This document shows positions 25,111 through 34,287 of a stretch of 64,000 bases of DNA, piece after piece. The position numbers and the translations under genes were made by a program. This DNA is from an uncultured Bacteroidales bacterium. Its GTDB lineage: Bacteria; Bacteroidota; Bacteroidia; Bacteroidales; Bacteroidaceae. Below the pieces are notes generated by a model that was not told where the DNA came from, did no database searches, and was given only the letters and a program-made list of their open reading frames with translations. The number at the start of each line of letters is the position of its first letter. Position 1 is the first letter of the stretch. The stretch lies in NCBI GenBank assembly GCA_902788315.1, contig CADAJS010000004.1:124001-188000 (forward strand). Reading direction: 5' to 3'.

Positions 25111-26373
25111 TCAGGCATCGGCACGCTGACGTACACGAGAGCCTACGAGCGCATATAGCAACATCAGCAGCTCGCCCGCGAGCACCAGAAGCCAGGACCA
25201 ACGCCATCCTCCGGCATCGGCCAGCGCGCCCTGCACCAGCGGCAGGATGGCCCCGCCCACCACGCCAATCATGAAGACGCCCGAGGCCACCGAGGTATAG
25301 GGCCCCAGATGAGCCACGGCGAGAGTGAAGATGGCGCCCCACATGATGGAGTGGAACAAGCCTACGCCCACGAGCAGCCACGGCTCGTTGAGCACCATGG
25401 CAGCCACGAGCATCAGCGAAGCCATCGTGGTGGTAAACGTCAGCTGCACGCGGGGCGGCACACGGCTGAGCAGGCTGCCACAGAGGCGTCCCACGAGCAT
25501 CAGGCCCCAGTAGAGCGTGGCCATCAGCGTGATGGTACGGACATCGAGGTTCAGCTCCGAACGGGCATAGAGGTTGATATTCGCACCGATACACACCTCG
25601 CAACCCACATAGAAGAAGATGGCCACGACGCCCAGCGTCAGGTGGGAGAAGCTCCAGACGCTCTTCTCGAGCCGCTCGCCCTCCCGCGCCCGAGTGCCCT
25701 CAATATCGGGAAGCGTGAGGCGCATGACCACGCCCAGCACCATCAGGATTACCAGTGTGAGCACGAGGAAGGGAAGACGCAGCTGTTCCACCTGGACGTC
25801 CTCCAGCGCCAGGCCTCCGAAGATGATGCCCGAGACGAAGTAGGGTGCCAGCGTGGTGCCCACCGAGTTGGCCGAGCCACCGATGGCCAGGCGCTGGATG
25901 GGTTGGGTGCCCTGGACGTGGCAGGCCGTCAGATAGGGATTGATGACCACCTGCAGGATGGTGGCCGAGCCGCCCAGCACGAAAGAGCCGGCCAGCAGGA
26001 TGAAGAAACCCGTGGGGATGGCATAGCCGGCCACCGAGACGGCCGAATCGGGCTGCGCCACGGTATATACGGCAGAGAGGAAGTACAGGGCAAGGCCGGA
26101 GACCATCACCATGAGGCCCCGCACCAGCGTGCCCTTGTAGCCATGACGGTTGATCCAGCGCGACCCCACGCTGCCGCACACGGGATAGGCCAGAAACCAG
26201 GAGAAGGTGATGAGCGTGGCCAGCGTGTTCTTGAGTCCCTCGGCCTGCGAGAGGAAAGCCGACTGGAGAGGCCCCTGCAGCTGGGAGTTCACCGTTGTCA
26301 GAAAGCCCACGACGAGGAACAGGAAGACCATCGCCAGGAAGGGGCCTACGTAGTTAGTTTGGGTGTTTGTCAT
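25111..26373 (-). CDS. nagP: Sugar MFS permease, FucP/GluP/NagP type
   Basis: 420 residues and twelve hydrophobic segments. FucP-family features are visible: NSQLQGPLQSAFLSQAEG in helix 1-2, TFSWFLAYPVCG, and INPYLTACHVQGTQPIQRL in the middle. The family takes up hexoses or GlcNAc with protons across the inner membrane. As last gene of an operon with an amino-sugar deaminase and ROK proteins, NagP-like GlcNAc or glucosamine uptake is the likeliest role. It follows the deaminase gene by 68 bp. The symbol is by context. Confidence 0.8.
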   Translation of the reverse strand: MTNTQTNYVGPFLAMVFLFLVVGFLTTVNSQLQGPLQSAFLSQAEGLKNTLATLITFSWFLAYPVCGSVGSRWINRHGYKGTLVRGLMVMVSGLALYFLSAVYTVAQPDSAVSVAGYAIPTGFFILLAGSFVLGGSATILQVVINPYLTACHVQGTQPIQRLAIGGSANSVGTTLAPYFVSGIIFGGLALEDVQVEQLRLPFLVLTLVILMVLGVVMRLTLPDIEGTRAREGERLEKSVWSFSHLTLGVVAIFFYVGCEVCIGANINLYARSELNLDVRTITLMATLYWGLMLVGRLCGSLLSRVPPRVQLTFTTTMASLMLVAAMVLNEPWLLVGVGLFHSIMWGAIFTLAVAHLGPYTSVASGVFMIGVVGGAILPLVQGALADAGGWRWSWLLVLAGELLMLLYALVGSRVRQRADA

Positions 26374-26441
26374 AATGGGAAGGAATGGGGGTTAATGGGA
26401 AGGGATGGGAAATGATGGGGGGTTAACGGGAAGTATGGGAA

Positions 26442-27215
26442 CTATAGGGCTGAGGCGGCCTGGGCATCCAGCAGGAACTCGCAGCAGGGATGCAGCTGCA
26501 GGATGGAGGCCGGCACATCGGGGGTCACCGGCCCGCGTAGCATACGCCACACCGCCTGGCGCTTGTTCGCCCCCTTGGCCACCAGCACGATACGCCGGGC
26601 GTGCATGATGTCGCGCAGGCCCAGTGTGACGCCGCCCAGCCACTTGTCCCGAGGCGTCTGTGTCTCGCGGCGGATGCGTTCCTCGAGTTCGGGGTTCATC
26701 TCGGTGACCCACGCCCGACTCTCGAACGGCGTGCCCGGCTGATTGAAGCCCAGGTGGCCGTTCTCGCCCAGGCCCAGCATGAGCAGGTCGATGCCGCCCC
26801 GGCTGGCCAGCGTCTCCGTGAAACGGCGGCAGGCAGCGGGAAAGTCATCACTCGCCGTGGGCAGCATCAGGAAACGTTCGGCAGGGATGCCCAGTGCCTC
26901 GACAAGCTCGGTGCGGAGCATCGTATAGCAGGCGCCCGAATACTCGCGCGGCACGCCGACCACCTCGTCCAAGCCAAAGAAAGTGGTGCGAGACACATCG
27001 AAGCGCTCCCGCTCCCACATAGCAGCCACCCGGCGGTGCATATTGCCTGTGGTACGCCCGGTAGAGAGGCCTATCACGCTGTCGGGCTTCTGCAGAATCT
27101 GCTTCACGATACGCTCGGCCGCAGCATGGTCGAAGCGTTCCTCGTCGGGCTCCACCGTGATTCGTTCCCACGGGTAGAGCGACGATTCCTCTTGTATGTT
27201 GTCTGTCTTTTCCAT
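26442..27215 (-). CDS. nagB: Glucosamine-6-phosphate deaminase-family protein (NagB type)
   Basis: 257 residues, normal length. Converts an amino-sugar-6-phosphate to keto-hexose-6-phosphate plus ammonia. Family motifs: STGRTTGNMHRR near 51-62, FFGLDEVVG (Asp83, matching the general base Asp72 of E. coli NagB) and GLGENGHLGFNQPG. By that alignment, E. coli Asp141 is Asn152, His143 is His154, and Glu148 is Gln159. Asn at the first site is common in NagB homologues, but Gln in place of the Glu partner of the catalytic His is unusual. A galactosamine-6-phosphate deaminase is an alternative. Operon: 9 bp after the ROK kinase gene. Confidence 0.85.
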   Translation of the reverse strand: MEKTDNIQEESSLYPWERITVEPDEERFDHAAAERIVKQILQKPDSVIGLSTGRTTGNMHRRVAAMWERERFDVSRTTFFGLDEVVGVPREYSGACYTMLRTELVEALGIPAERFLMLPTASDDFPAACRRFTETLASRGGIDLLMLGLGENGHLGFNQPGTPFESRAWVTEMNPELEERIRRETQTPRDKWLGGVTLGLRDIMHARRIVLVAKGANKRQAVWRMLRGPVTPDVPASILQLHPCCEFLLDAQAASAL

Positions 27216-27224
27216 CGTCGATGT

Positions 27225-28193
27225 CTATTCGTCCTTTGCCGCCACGGCGGATTGTGAAACGCCCTCCATCGCCACCGCCGCTGCTCCGAGCAGGCCGGCA
27301 TAGCGGGCATCGAGGGTGGTGAGCTGCACGCCGTGCGAGACAAAGCGCATGGTTTCGGCCTGGAGCAAGGGCTGCATCTGGCCGAGCAGGTAACCATCGG
27401 CCACCACGCTGCCTCCCAGCACCACAGTGTCAGGGTCGGTCATACGTACGAGATTCATCACCAACCGCGCCAGGGCATCGGCCGCATTGGCCACCAGACG
27501 GACGCAGAGGGCATCACCCTGTCGCGCAAGAGCATACACGTCATGAACCGCCACGCGACCCTCGGCAGGGATGGTCAGAGCCGTAGGATACTGAGACTGC
27601 AACAGGCGGGCACACATGTCGAATCCCATTCCGGCAGCAATGGTCTCCACGCAGTCGCTTCGGCCACAGGCACAGCGGGTGCCCACCTGCACGCCCACCG
27701 TCGTATGTCCCACCTCGCCGGCATTGTAATGACCGCCGCGTTGCAGGCGTCCGCCCACCACAGCACCGGCAGCGATGCCCGTGCCCACATTGACGTACAC
27801 GAAGTCGCGCGTGAAACGCCCCGCCCCCCAGCGCATCTCGGCGCGGGTGGAGCTCTTCACGTCATTGTCAATATAGGCAGGCAGGCCGTATCGGGAAGCC
27901 AGCGCAGAGGCCAGCGCCACGGGAAGGGTGCGGCCGGGGTCGATCTGCTCCCACACGCCACGTTCCGTATCGACACGCCCCAGGAGACCGGCGCCGATGG
28001 CCCTCGGCGGGCACGACGGCAGGGCCATCGTGGCCACGTAATCGTCCACCGAACGGAATATCAGGTCGCATGCCTCTTGCTGCCCAAGGAAACCCGATGC
28101 ATAGCATTTGTTGCGCAGGACATGCCCTGCCTCGTCCACTTCGCCAATCAGCAGCTTCGTGCCGCCCAGGTCGATACCCAGGTATGTATTCAT
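27225..28193 (-). CDS. ROK-family sugar kinase with intact motifs
   Basis: 322 residues from ATG 28193 (MNTYLGIDLGGTKLL); the longer frame starts with GTG. The ATP-binding DLGGT (8-12) is intact. The catalytic-loop Asp is in YIDNDVKSSTRAE. GEVGH and the Zn motif CACGRSDCVE are present. It probably phosphorylates glucosamine, GlcNAc or glucose at C6 in the cytoplasm, feeding the NagB-type deaminase encoded next. It is a clear paralogue of the ROK protein at 33268-34245, sharing VKSxTRA, WGxGR and NAGEVGH, but only this copy has a complete ATP site. Confidence 0.88.
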   Translation of the reverse strand: MNTYLGIDLGGTKLLIGEVDEAGHVLRNKCYASGFLGQQEACDLIFRSVDDYVATMALPSCPPRAIGAGLLGRVDTERGVWEQIDPGRTLPVALASALASRYGLPAYIDNDVKSSTRAEMRWGAGRFTRDFVYVNVGTGIAAGAVVGGRLQRGGHYNAGEVGHTTVGVQVGTRCACGRSDCVETIAAGMGFDMCARLLQSQYPTALTIPAEGRVAVHDVYALARQGDALCVRLVANAADALARLVMNLVRMTDPDTVVLGGSVVADGYLLGQMQPLLQAETMRFVSHGVQLTTLDARYAGLLGAAAVAMEGVSQSAVAAKDE

Positions 28194-28255
28194 ATCTGTC
28201 TTCACTCTTTATACATTGAACCTTATAATCTTAACCCTTGAGCCTCATCCCGCCC

Positions 28256-29071
28256 TTACTTGTTCTTGAACGGGTCGCCCTTCGGGTCGCGACTCACCAC
28301 CCAGCGGAAGGCATTCACGAAGAGAAGGTTCTGCGTGGCATCGATGAAGCCCTCGTCGCCATGACCCATATTGAGATAGACCATGCGATAGCGCTTGTTC
28401 GTCCAGACGATAGGGAAGTCGCCCCACTTGACCACATCCTTTAGCCCGAAGGGATACATCTTCTGGGAGATGGAAACGAGCACTTCGACGTCGGGGTTCT
28501 TGCGGGGGCTGGGGTCCCACTGATAGAACTCGCTGGAGGGAGCCACGAACGAGGCAGGCAACGTGCGCGTAACGGGATGGTCCTGAGTGTCACACTCCAC
28601 GAGCGCCGGCTGTGGCGGCCAATTGTTGCAATAGAACACACCGCAGCCCAGGAAACGGTTGAACCAAGGCCACTGGGTGCGCTTGTCGTTGTAGGCCGAA
28701 GCATGGAAGCCAATCCATCCGCCGCCCTGCTCCATGTATTGCTCGAAAGCCTCGCGCTGCTCCCGACCGCCCGGCATGGCATTCAGGCTGATGATGATGC
28801 TGTACTCCTTCAGCTTCTCCAGGGGATAGTCGGCCAGCGACGTGGTGACGTCCATCAGCCAGCCTTCGCCATACGTGAGCTTGTGGAAGAACTTGATAGC
28901 CTGCTTGTCAAACTCGACATGAGCCTCCTCGGCATGTGGTTCATAATGCAGGAGCGCACGGAAGCGCGGCCCGCTGGCATAGTCGGCGGCATATCCACTG
29001 CCCACCTGCGCCATAAGGCTCGTGGCGGCGAGGCAGAAGACGGCGAGAAGAAGTTGCTTTAGTCTTTTCAT
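28256..29071 (-). CDS. Secreted ThuA-domain protein
   Basis: 271 residues: a signal peptide (LLLAVFCLAATSLMA) and one ThuA domain (class I glutamine-amidotransferase-like fold). Typical motifs are FEQYMEQGGGWIGFHASAYN, DHPVTRTLPASFV and VYLNMGHGDEGF. ThuA proteins are linked to disaccharide or keto-sugar metabolism, with no firm reaction. The same domain is fused to the GH18 enzyme two genes upstream, which suggests both act on the same periplasmic sugar. Operon spacing is about 41 bp after GH9. Confidence 0.85.
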   Translation of the reverse strand: MKRLKQLLLAVFCLAATSLMAQVGSGYAADYASGPRFRALLHYEPHAEEAHVEFDKQAIKFFHKLTYGEGWLMDVTTSLADYPLEKLKEYSIIISLNAMPGGREQREAFEQYMEQGGGWIGFHASAYNDKRTQWPWFNRFLGCGVFYCNNWPPQPALVECDTQDHPVTRTLPASFVAPSSEFYQWDPSPRKNPDVEVLVSISQKMYPFGLKDVVKWGDFPIVWTNKRYRMVYLNMGHGDEGFIDATQNLLFVNAFRWVVSRDPKGDPFKNK

Positions 29072-29112
29072 CTTGATACTATGTTTATTGTGATTATCAT
29101 ATTATGCAGGTT

Positions 29113-31527
29113 TCAGAATTCGGCCACGAGGGAGAGGAAGCGGCCTGCCGAGGTCGTCCACACCTCCTTGTAGCAGGCGTTGTTCGTCTGTGGCCAATAG
29201 GGCACGTCGGCATCGTCCCTCGCACGAATGCCCACCGGTATCTCGCCCGTCAGCTCGCCGCTGGAGAAACTGTCCATCGAGGGATAACGATGGCCCTCGC
29301 CATAGATGAGTGACTGGCAGAAAGGATTCTTGCCCACGGTCCAGTAGAGCTGCTCGCGCGCTATCTGACACAGGGCATCGTCCCGCAGGAAGCGGCCGCA
29401 GAGGGCAGCGGACTTGCCCGTGGAGAGCAGGATGGCCTCGCCCCCATTGAAGATGCCGAACCATACGGGGAAACGTCTCACATAGCGGCCTTCGCCGAGC
29501 GACACGCCCTGGCGTATCTGTCTCTCGAAGCGCTCGGGGGCGTCGGTTGGGGCAAAGATATGCAGCGAGTAGAAGCCCAGCGAATCGGCATACTCGCCGG
29601 TGTGATAGACACCCGAGGGGGCCATCCCGTAAGGCGCGGTGTAGGCGGAGAGGAAGCGCAGGTAGTCGGCATAGCGGCGTATCTCCGTGCGCCACTGTGT
29701 GTGGTCGGGGTGGCGGGGCTGCGTCTCGCACAGCGCCACGAGCGATTCCATGTACAAATGCTCGCGCGACTGATGGATGGAGTGTACGGGAGCACAGCGC
29801 GTGGTGTCGCGGTAGAAGTAGCCCGACGCGAGCCCGGTCTCCTGACAGGCCAGCGTGTAGCGGATATGCGCGGCAGCATCGCGGGCATAGGATTCCTCAC
29901 CAGTGAGCCGATAGAGCTGCGACGCGGCCCAGCTCATCGTGGCGTGGAACTGCGAAGGGGAGGTGTTGTACGTGTGTTCCATGATGTGCGGGAAACGGTC
30001 GTAGCCGTCGCGGCGAAACTTGGCCAGGGCAAAGGCATAATCCTCCCGTGCGGCGCGAGCCAGGCTGTCGCGCAGAGGGCTCGCCTCCATCACCCGTGCA
30101 GCATGGGCCTCGTAGGCAGCGTAGAGGAAGTTGTCATAGGCCGTCTGCTGCTTGCGTACGGTGTGGATGTCGTCCGGCGTACCCTCGATGCCGTCGGTCC
30201 AATGCAGCAGTCCGATGCTGCTGGCATGATACCCATTGCCCAGCCGGCATCGGAGCACGAAGCGCAGGCCCCACTCGGCCTCCTCCATCAGACGGGCAGA
30301 GAGTGCCGGGTTGACGTCGCGATAACGCTGGCTGGCTTCCATGAGCGAGTGGGCCACATCGGCCGTCTGGAGCGTCTGCTGCGAGAGGTCGCCGGCATCG
30401 TGCCACCCGCCGCCATAGGAGACGCTACGTCCCTCGTGGTCGCAGAACACGTCGCGATGGCAGGCGCCATGAATGCCCTGGACTGCCTCGCCGCAACGCT
30501 GGCAGTAGATGTAGTTCAACACGCGCCATGTGGCATCGGTGAAGATGTCCGGCCCGATGTGAAAAGGCTGGCTCTCGAGCGTGTCGCACTGCAGGACATA
30601 CGTGCCCTCCCTGCGGAACGACGAGAAATCGAGCACGCCGTAATGGCCGATGGTGGTCTCTACCGGCATCACCCTACCTTTATATATACGCGCGTGCGTA
30701 GCAGCGTCGAGCAGGGCAAACGTCTGCGACGCCGTATCGGCCACGATGGCCGTCTTCTGCCCCTCGGGCAGGTAGCCCGTCATGGAATAGACGATATGCC
30801 CGGTCTCGGGCTCCCATCCGCTCTCACGGTCTGTACGGGCCACGCGCTCCAGCCGCACGTTGCGTACGAGATAGACGAAGCTGTCACAGGCGGCTTGATT
30901 GCGTCCCTTCAAGTCTGTGTAGAGGTGGAGCCAGCGTACGCGGTCACGGTCGATTCCAGCGATTTCAAAGACAATACGATTCCATCGATTGAGGGAAAGA
31001 TTGATGAGATGGGCACCAAGGCTTCCACGTCGCCCATTCTCGATCGAGAGGTTGAGGTTCATGATGGCGGTGCCCTCACAGCGAGGGAAGACGTCCATCG
31101 ATATGCGGTTGAAGTCCGTGAGGTCGCGCCCATGAAGGTCCAGGTCGAAGCGTGCGCTGCCGTAGGTGGCATAGTCGGGGTCGCCGGCAGGTCCCGTGGC
31201 ACGCAACCCTGTCTCCACTGGCAACGAGAGGCACAGCGTATTCTCCCCGGCATACGTCAAGGTGCTCAGCCCGCCGAGCTGCCAGTCACGCAGATCCGGC
31301 GACACGGGAAGCACTTCGCTGTGCAGCACGGGACGGGACAGCTGTTCGGCCTCGAGCGAACGGGCCGTGTCGAGTGGCAGCGGTGCGTGCAGGAGGTCGG
31401 TGGCACAGAGCTGGGCCTCGAGCAGGGAGTCCACAGACAGCCGTCCTTCGGGCCACGACACGCGTCCCCCTCCCCCACAGGCACAGAGGAGCGAGAAGGC
31501 TAACGCTATGATCACCACACGCCTCAT
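29113..31527 (-). CDS. GH9 lipoprotein with N-terminal CBM-like and CelD-type Ig domains
   Basis: 804 residues. Lipobox LLCAC, so lipid-anchored. Residues about 40-240 form a beta-sandwich, possibly sugar-binding. A CelD-type Ig domain spans about 255-335 (TGYLPEGQKTAIVAD). The GH9 (alpha/alpha)6 barrel spans about 345-800. The catalytic base region is GGWHDAGD with Asp377 and Asp380; the acid is probably Glu788 in NACYKEVWTTSAGRF. GH9 contains cellulases and exo-glucosaminidases. With GH18, ROK and NagB partners, an exo-beta-glucosaminidase acting on chito-oligosaccharides is the best guess. Its ATG overlaps the GH18-ThuA stop by 4 bp (ATGA). Confidence 0.85.
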   Translation of the reverse strand: MRRVVIIALAFSLLCACGGGGRVSWPEGRLSVDSLLEAQLCATDLLHAPLPLDTARSLEAEQLSRPVLHSEVLPVSPDLRDWQLGGLSTLTYAGENTLCLSLPVETGLRATGPAGDPDYATYGSARFDLDLHGRDLTDFNRISMDVFPRCEGTAIMNLNLSIENGRRGSLGAHLINLSLNRWNRIVFEIAGIDRDRVRWLHLYTDLKGRNQAACDSFVYLVRNVRLERVARTDRESGWEPETGHIVYSMTGYLPEGQKTAIVADTASQTFALLDAATHARIYKGRVMPVETTIGHYGVLDFSSFRREGTYVLQCDTLESQPFHIGPDIFTDATWRVLNYIYCQRCGEAVQGIHGACHRDVFCDHEGRSVSYGGGWHDAGDLSQQTLQTADVAHSLMEASQRYRDVNPALSARLMEEAEWGLRFVLRCRLGNGYHASSIGLLHWTDGIEGTPDDIHTVRKQQTAYDNFLYAAYEAHAARVMEASPLRDSLARAAREDYAFALAKFRRDGYDRFPHIMEHTYNTSPSQFHATMSWAASQLYRLTGEESYARDAAAHIRYTLACQETGLASGYFYRDTTRCAPVHSIHQSREHLYMESLVALCETQPRHPDHTQWRTEIRRYADYLRFLSAYTAPYGMAPSGVYHTGEYADSLGFYSLHIFAPTDAPERFERQIRQGVSLGEGRYVRRFPVWFGIFNGGEAILLSTGKSAALCGRFLRDDALCQIAREQLYWTVGKNPFCQSLIYGEGHRYPSMDSFSSGELTGEIPVGIRARDDADVPYWPQTNNACYKEVWTTSAGRFLSLVAEF

Positions 31528-33251
31528 TCCGTATCTTTCAGCGTCCAGCGCAGGGAGTTCTCGAGCAAGGTCACGAAGGCAGGATTGTCAAACAGTGACT
31601 TGCTGTGACCAAACTGGAAATAGACGTTGCGCGAAGGTTTCTCGGGATTGACCCAGATGACCGGATGGTCGCCCATCTTGATGTCGGTCTTCGTGGTATA
31701 GCTGGCCTCATCGACATGAGCCAGCACATGCACGTTGGGGCGCGGGTCTTGCTCGTAGGTGTACCATTCGTCTTCGGCCACGACAAACGTGCCCGGCACG
31801 CCCTGCATCACCGGGTGAAGGCGGTCTTCCACCTGCACCGTGCCGTCGCATTTCTCAGCAATGTAGTTCTTGTAGCGAATCTTTCCCATGAAGTCAGAGA
31901 ACCACGTCCACATGGGGTAACCATCAAACTCGCCAAGCAGCGAGGCGTGGTGGAAGCCGATGTACCCACCCTGGCTGCGGTCGATGTACTGCTGCATGTC
32001 CTGCTGTGCCTCGCTGCTCCATGCATAGGGCGGATAGTTGAGTTGCAGGATGAGATGGTAGGTGGGTATCTCGCCCTTCTTGATTTCCTTGGCCGAGTTG
32101 AGCACCGTCAGCTCGATGTTGAAGCGCTCGCGATTATCCTCGAGCCATTGCAGGCCGGCGGCTGTGAAACCCTCGTGGAGCCCGCCCCGCTCGGCCAGCA
32201 CCAGCACACGGCGGGGGGCTACGGTGCCCTTCTTGTTCTGCAGGAGGCTCAGGTAGAGCGTGCGGCGCTCGTCGCCCTGCGGCGTGTCACTGGCATAATC
32301 CCAATACATACCACCGCGCAGATGGTTGTCCAGGATGTACTGGCACTTCTCGGCCAGCGAGCGAGCATTCTCATAACCCCAGACGAACTCGCCCTGGGCG
32401 TTGGTGATATAGGGGAAGCGGCCTTCATCGTCCCAGTGGTGAGCATAACCCTCAGGCAGACGTCCCGTGCGGCGATACTCGCGCAAGCCCTCATCGTCAC
32501 GTTTTCCCTTACCATAGAAAGGCACTCCCATCACCAGTTTCTCGCGCGGCACGCCGGCCTTCAGATGAGCCTCGACCGCCTGCGATGAAGTGCAGTAACC
32601 GGCATGAGGTGAGGGGAAGAGGGCTGCATGGTGCTTAGGGGCGTTGCCCATATCGTAGGCCATCACGTTCACCAGGTCCATGTATTGGATGCAGGAGCGA
32701 AAGTCGATGTAGTTGGCATTGCACACGGTGGCGGCCGTCACCAGCCTCTGCTTGCCCAGCACCTTGCGCAGGTCGCGCATCAGCAGGGTGAAGTTCTCCG
32801 TGTCCTGAGGCGAGGAGGATATCTTGGCCGAGCTCTGTGTGGGATACTCCCAGTCGATGTCGATGCCGTCCAGGCCGAACTCCTCGACCACCCGCTTGCA
32901 GTCTCGGGCAAAGGCCATGCGGTTCTCCTTCGTGGCAGCCATCTCGCTGAAGCGGCCACTGCCCCACCCGCCCACGGACAGCATCACCCGCAGCGCGGGG
33001 TTCTGCGCCTTGAGGCCCACAATCATGCGCAGGCGATCGGGATTGTCGATGCGCACGCCGTCGAATGTGTCGTTCACGTGCCCGAAGGCATAGTTGATGT
33101 GGGTCATCGTCGAGGGGTCGGGCACCTCATTGGTCCACGAAGTCACGTAGGCCACGATGACAGTGTTGTCCTGCTGTTGCTTCTTCCCGTCTGCTGTCAG
33201 CGACAGCAGCACAGCGGCCACGAAGGCCATGAGTTTCAAGTTTGTTTTCAT
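31524..33251 (-). CDS. GH18 chitinase/ENGase-type enzyme fused to a ThuA domain
   Basis: 575 residues with a signal peptide (LMAFVAAVLLSLTADG). Residues about 30-340 are a GH18 barrel: LSVGGWGSG, DGIDIDWEYP with catalytic Glu135, MAYDMG, and GGMYWDYASD. Residues about 345-575 are a complete ThuA domain: VLVLAERGGLHEG, QYIDRSQGGYIGFHHASL, DRLHPVMQGVPG and NVYFQFGHSKSLF. GH18 hydrolyses beta-1,4 GlcNAc linkages by substrate-assisted catalysis. The fusion to ThuA is unusual. Periplasmic. Translationally coupled to GH9 downstream. Confidence 0.88.
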   Translation of the reverse strand: MKTNLKLMAFVAAVLLSLTADGKKQQQDNTVIVAYVTSWTNEVPDPSTMTHINYAFGHVNDTFDGVRIDNPDRLRMIVGLKAQNPALRVMLSVGGWGSGRFSEMAATKENRMAFARDCKRVVEEFGLDGIDIDWEYPTQSSAKISSSPQDTENFTLLMRDLRKVLGKQRLVTAATVCNANYIDFRSCIQYMDLVNVMAYDMGNAPKHHAALFPSPHAGYCTSSQAVEAHLKAGVPREKLVMGVPFYGKGKRDDEGLREYRRTGRLPEGYAHHWDDEGRFPYITNAQGEFVWGYENARSLAEKCQYILDNHLRGGMYWDYASDTPQGDERRTLYLSLLQNKKGTVAPRRVLVLAERGGLHEGFTAAGLQWLEDNRERFNIELTVLNSAKEIKKGEIPTYHLILQLNYPPYAWSSEAQQDMQQYIDRSQGGYIGFHHASLLGEFDGYPMWTWFSDFMGKIRYKNYIAEKCDGTVQVEDRLHPVMQGVPGTFVVAEDEWYTYEQDPRPNVHVLAHVDEASYTTKTDIKMGDHPVIWVNPEKPSRNVYFQFGHSKSLFDNPAFVTLLENSLRWTLKDTE

Positions 33252-33267
33252 ATAATATTCTTAAACC

Positions 33268-34245
33268 TTAAACTTTCTTCCCCTTCTTTCGCTGCTCCAT
33301 GCCGTCCATGGCCACAGCACCCGCGCCGAGGAGGCTGATGAGACGCGGATCGAGCTGGGTGAGAACCACGCCGCCCGTGACGAAGCGTATGGTAACGGCC
33401 TGAAGCTTCTCCCGGATGCGTTCAAGCAGAAACCCGTCGGCCACCACCTCGCCGGCCAGGATGACGGTATCCGGGTCGGAGACACGCACAAGGTCCATGA
33501 TGAGGTTGGCCATCGCTTCGGCAGCATTATCGACCAGTTTGCGGCACAGCGGATCGCCCTGCTGGCAGAGGCGGAAGACCTCGCCCACGCTGATGCGCTC
33601 GCCCTGGCGGGGAATCTCGAGCCGCGTGTCGTAGTAGCGGTGGAGGAAGCGGGCCTGGCGGTCGAGACCTACGCTGGAGGCAATGGTCTCCACACAGTCC
33701 ATGCGCCCGCAGGGGCACTTCAGTCCCACCTGAACACCCACGCGCAGATGGCCCACCTCGCCGGCATTGAAATGGCTGCCACGCACCTGCTTGCCGTCGA
33801 TGACCAGGCTGGCAGCGATACCCGTGCCGACGTAGATGTAAATGAAGTTGTCCGTCTCGCGTCCGAGCCCCCACTTGATGACGGCCCGCGTGGCACTCTT
33901 CACGTCGTTGTCGATGAAGCAGGGGATGCCCGTCCACTCCGTGAGTTCCTGTGCCAGGTTGATAGGATAGGTGCGCTGCGGGTCGATCTGATACCAGATG
34001 CCTTCGTCGGCATTCACGCGACCGATAAGGCCCACGCCGATGGCAGCAGGACGGCCGGCCTTCCACGCGCCATCCTTCCGGAAGTCGTCGAGCGACGTCT
34101 TGATAATCTCGAGTGCCGACTCCTGATTGAAGAAGTTCAGCCTGTATTCCTTCATGCGCAGGATGTTGCCCGCGGTGTCGATCTCGCCAATCATCAACTG
34201 ATAACCGCTCAATACGATGCCTATATATGTGTTATTCTTTTCCAT
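33268..34245 (-). CDS. ROK-family protein with a degenerate ATP-binding site
   Basis: 325 residues, full ROK length. Sugar-site and structural motifs are kept: FIDNDVKSATRA, YVGTGIAAS, FNAGEVGH and the Zn motif CPCGRMDCVE. The N-terminal phosphate loop, which reads D-L-G-G-T-K in the paralogue at 27225-28193, is V11-L12-S13-G14-Y15-Q16 here. Without the Asp and Thr it is unlikely to be an efficient kinase. It may be a sugar sensor or a partner of the regulator encoded 35 bp upstream. No HTH is present, so it is not a classical ROK repressor. Confidence 0.85.
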   Translation of the reverse strand: MEKNNTYIGIVLSGYQLMIGEIDTAGNILRMKEYRLNFFNQESALEIIKTSLDDFRKDGAWKAGRPAAIGVGLIGRVNADEGIWYQIDPQRTYPINLAQELTEWTGIPCFIDNDVKSATRAVIKWGLGRETDNFIYIYVGTGIAASLVIDGKQVRGSHFNAGEVGHLRVGVQVGLKCPCGRMDCVETIASSVGLDRQARFLHRYYDTRLEIPRQGERISVGEVFRLCQQGDPLCRKLVDNAAEAMANLIMDLVRVSDPDTVILAGEVVADGFLLERIREKLQAVTIRFVTGGVVLTQLDPRLISLLGAGAVAMDGMEQRKKGKKV

Positions 34246-34259
34246 TAATCTATGATGTT

Positions 34260-34287
34260 CTGTGAACTATGAACTGTGAACTATGAA
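34260..34287. repeat. Four heptamer units CTRTGAA at the regulator stop codon
   Basis: CTGTGAA and CTATGAA alternate twice. The stop codon of the regulator gene (TAG, 34283-34281) lies in the last unit. On the minus strand it reads (TTCAYAG)4, the same heptamer as at 10.2 kb. Confidence 0.75.
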
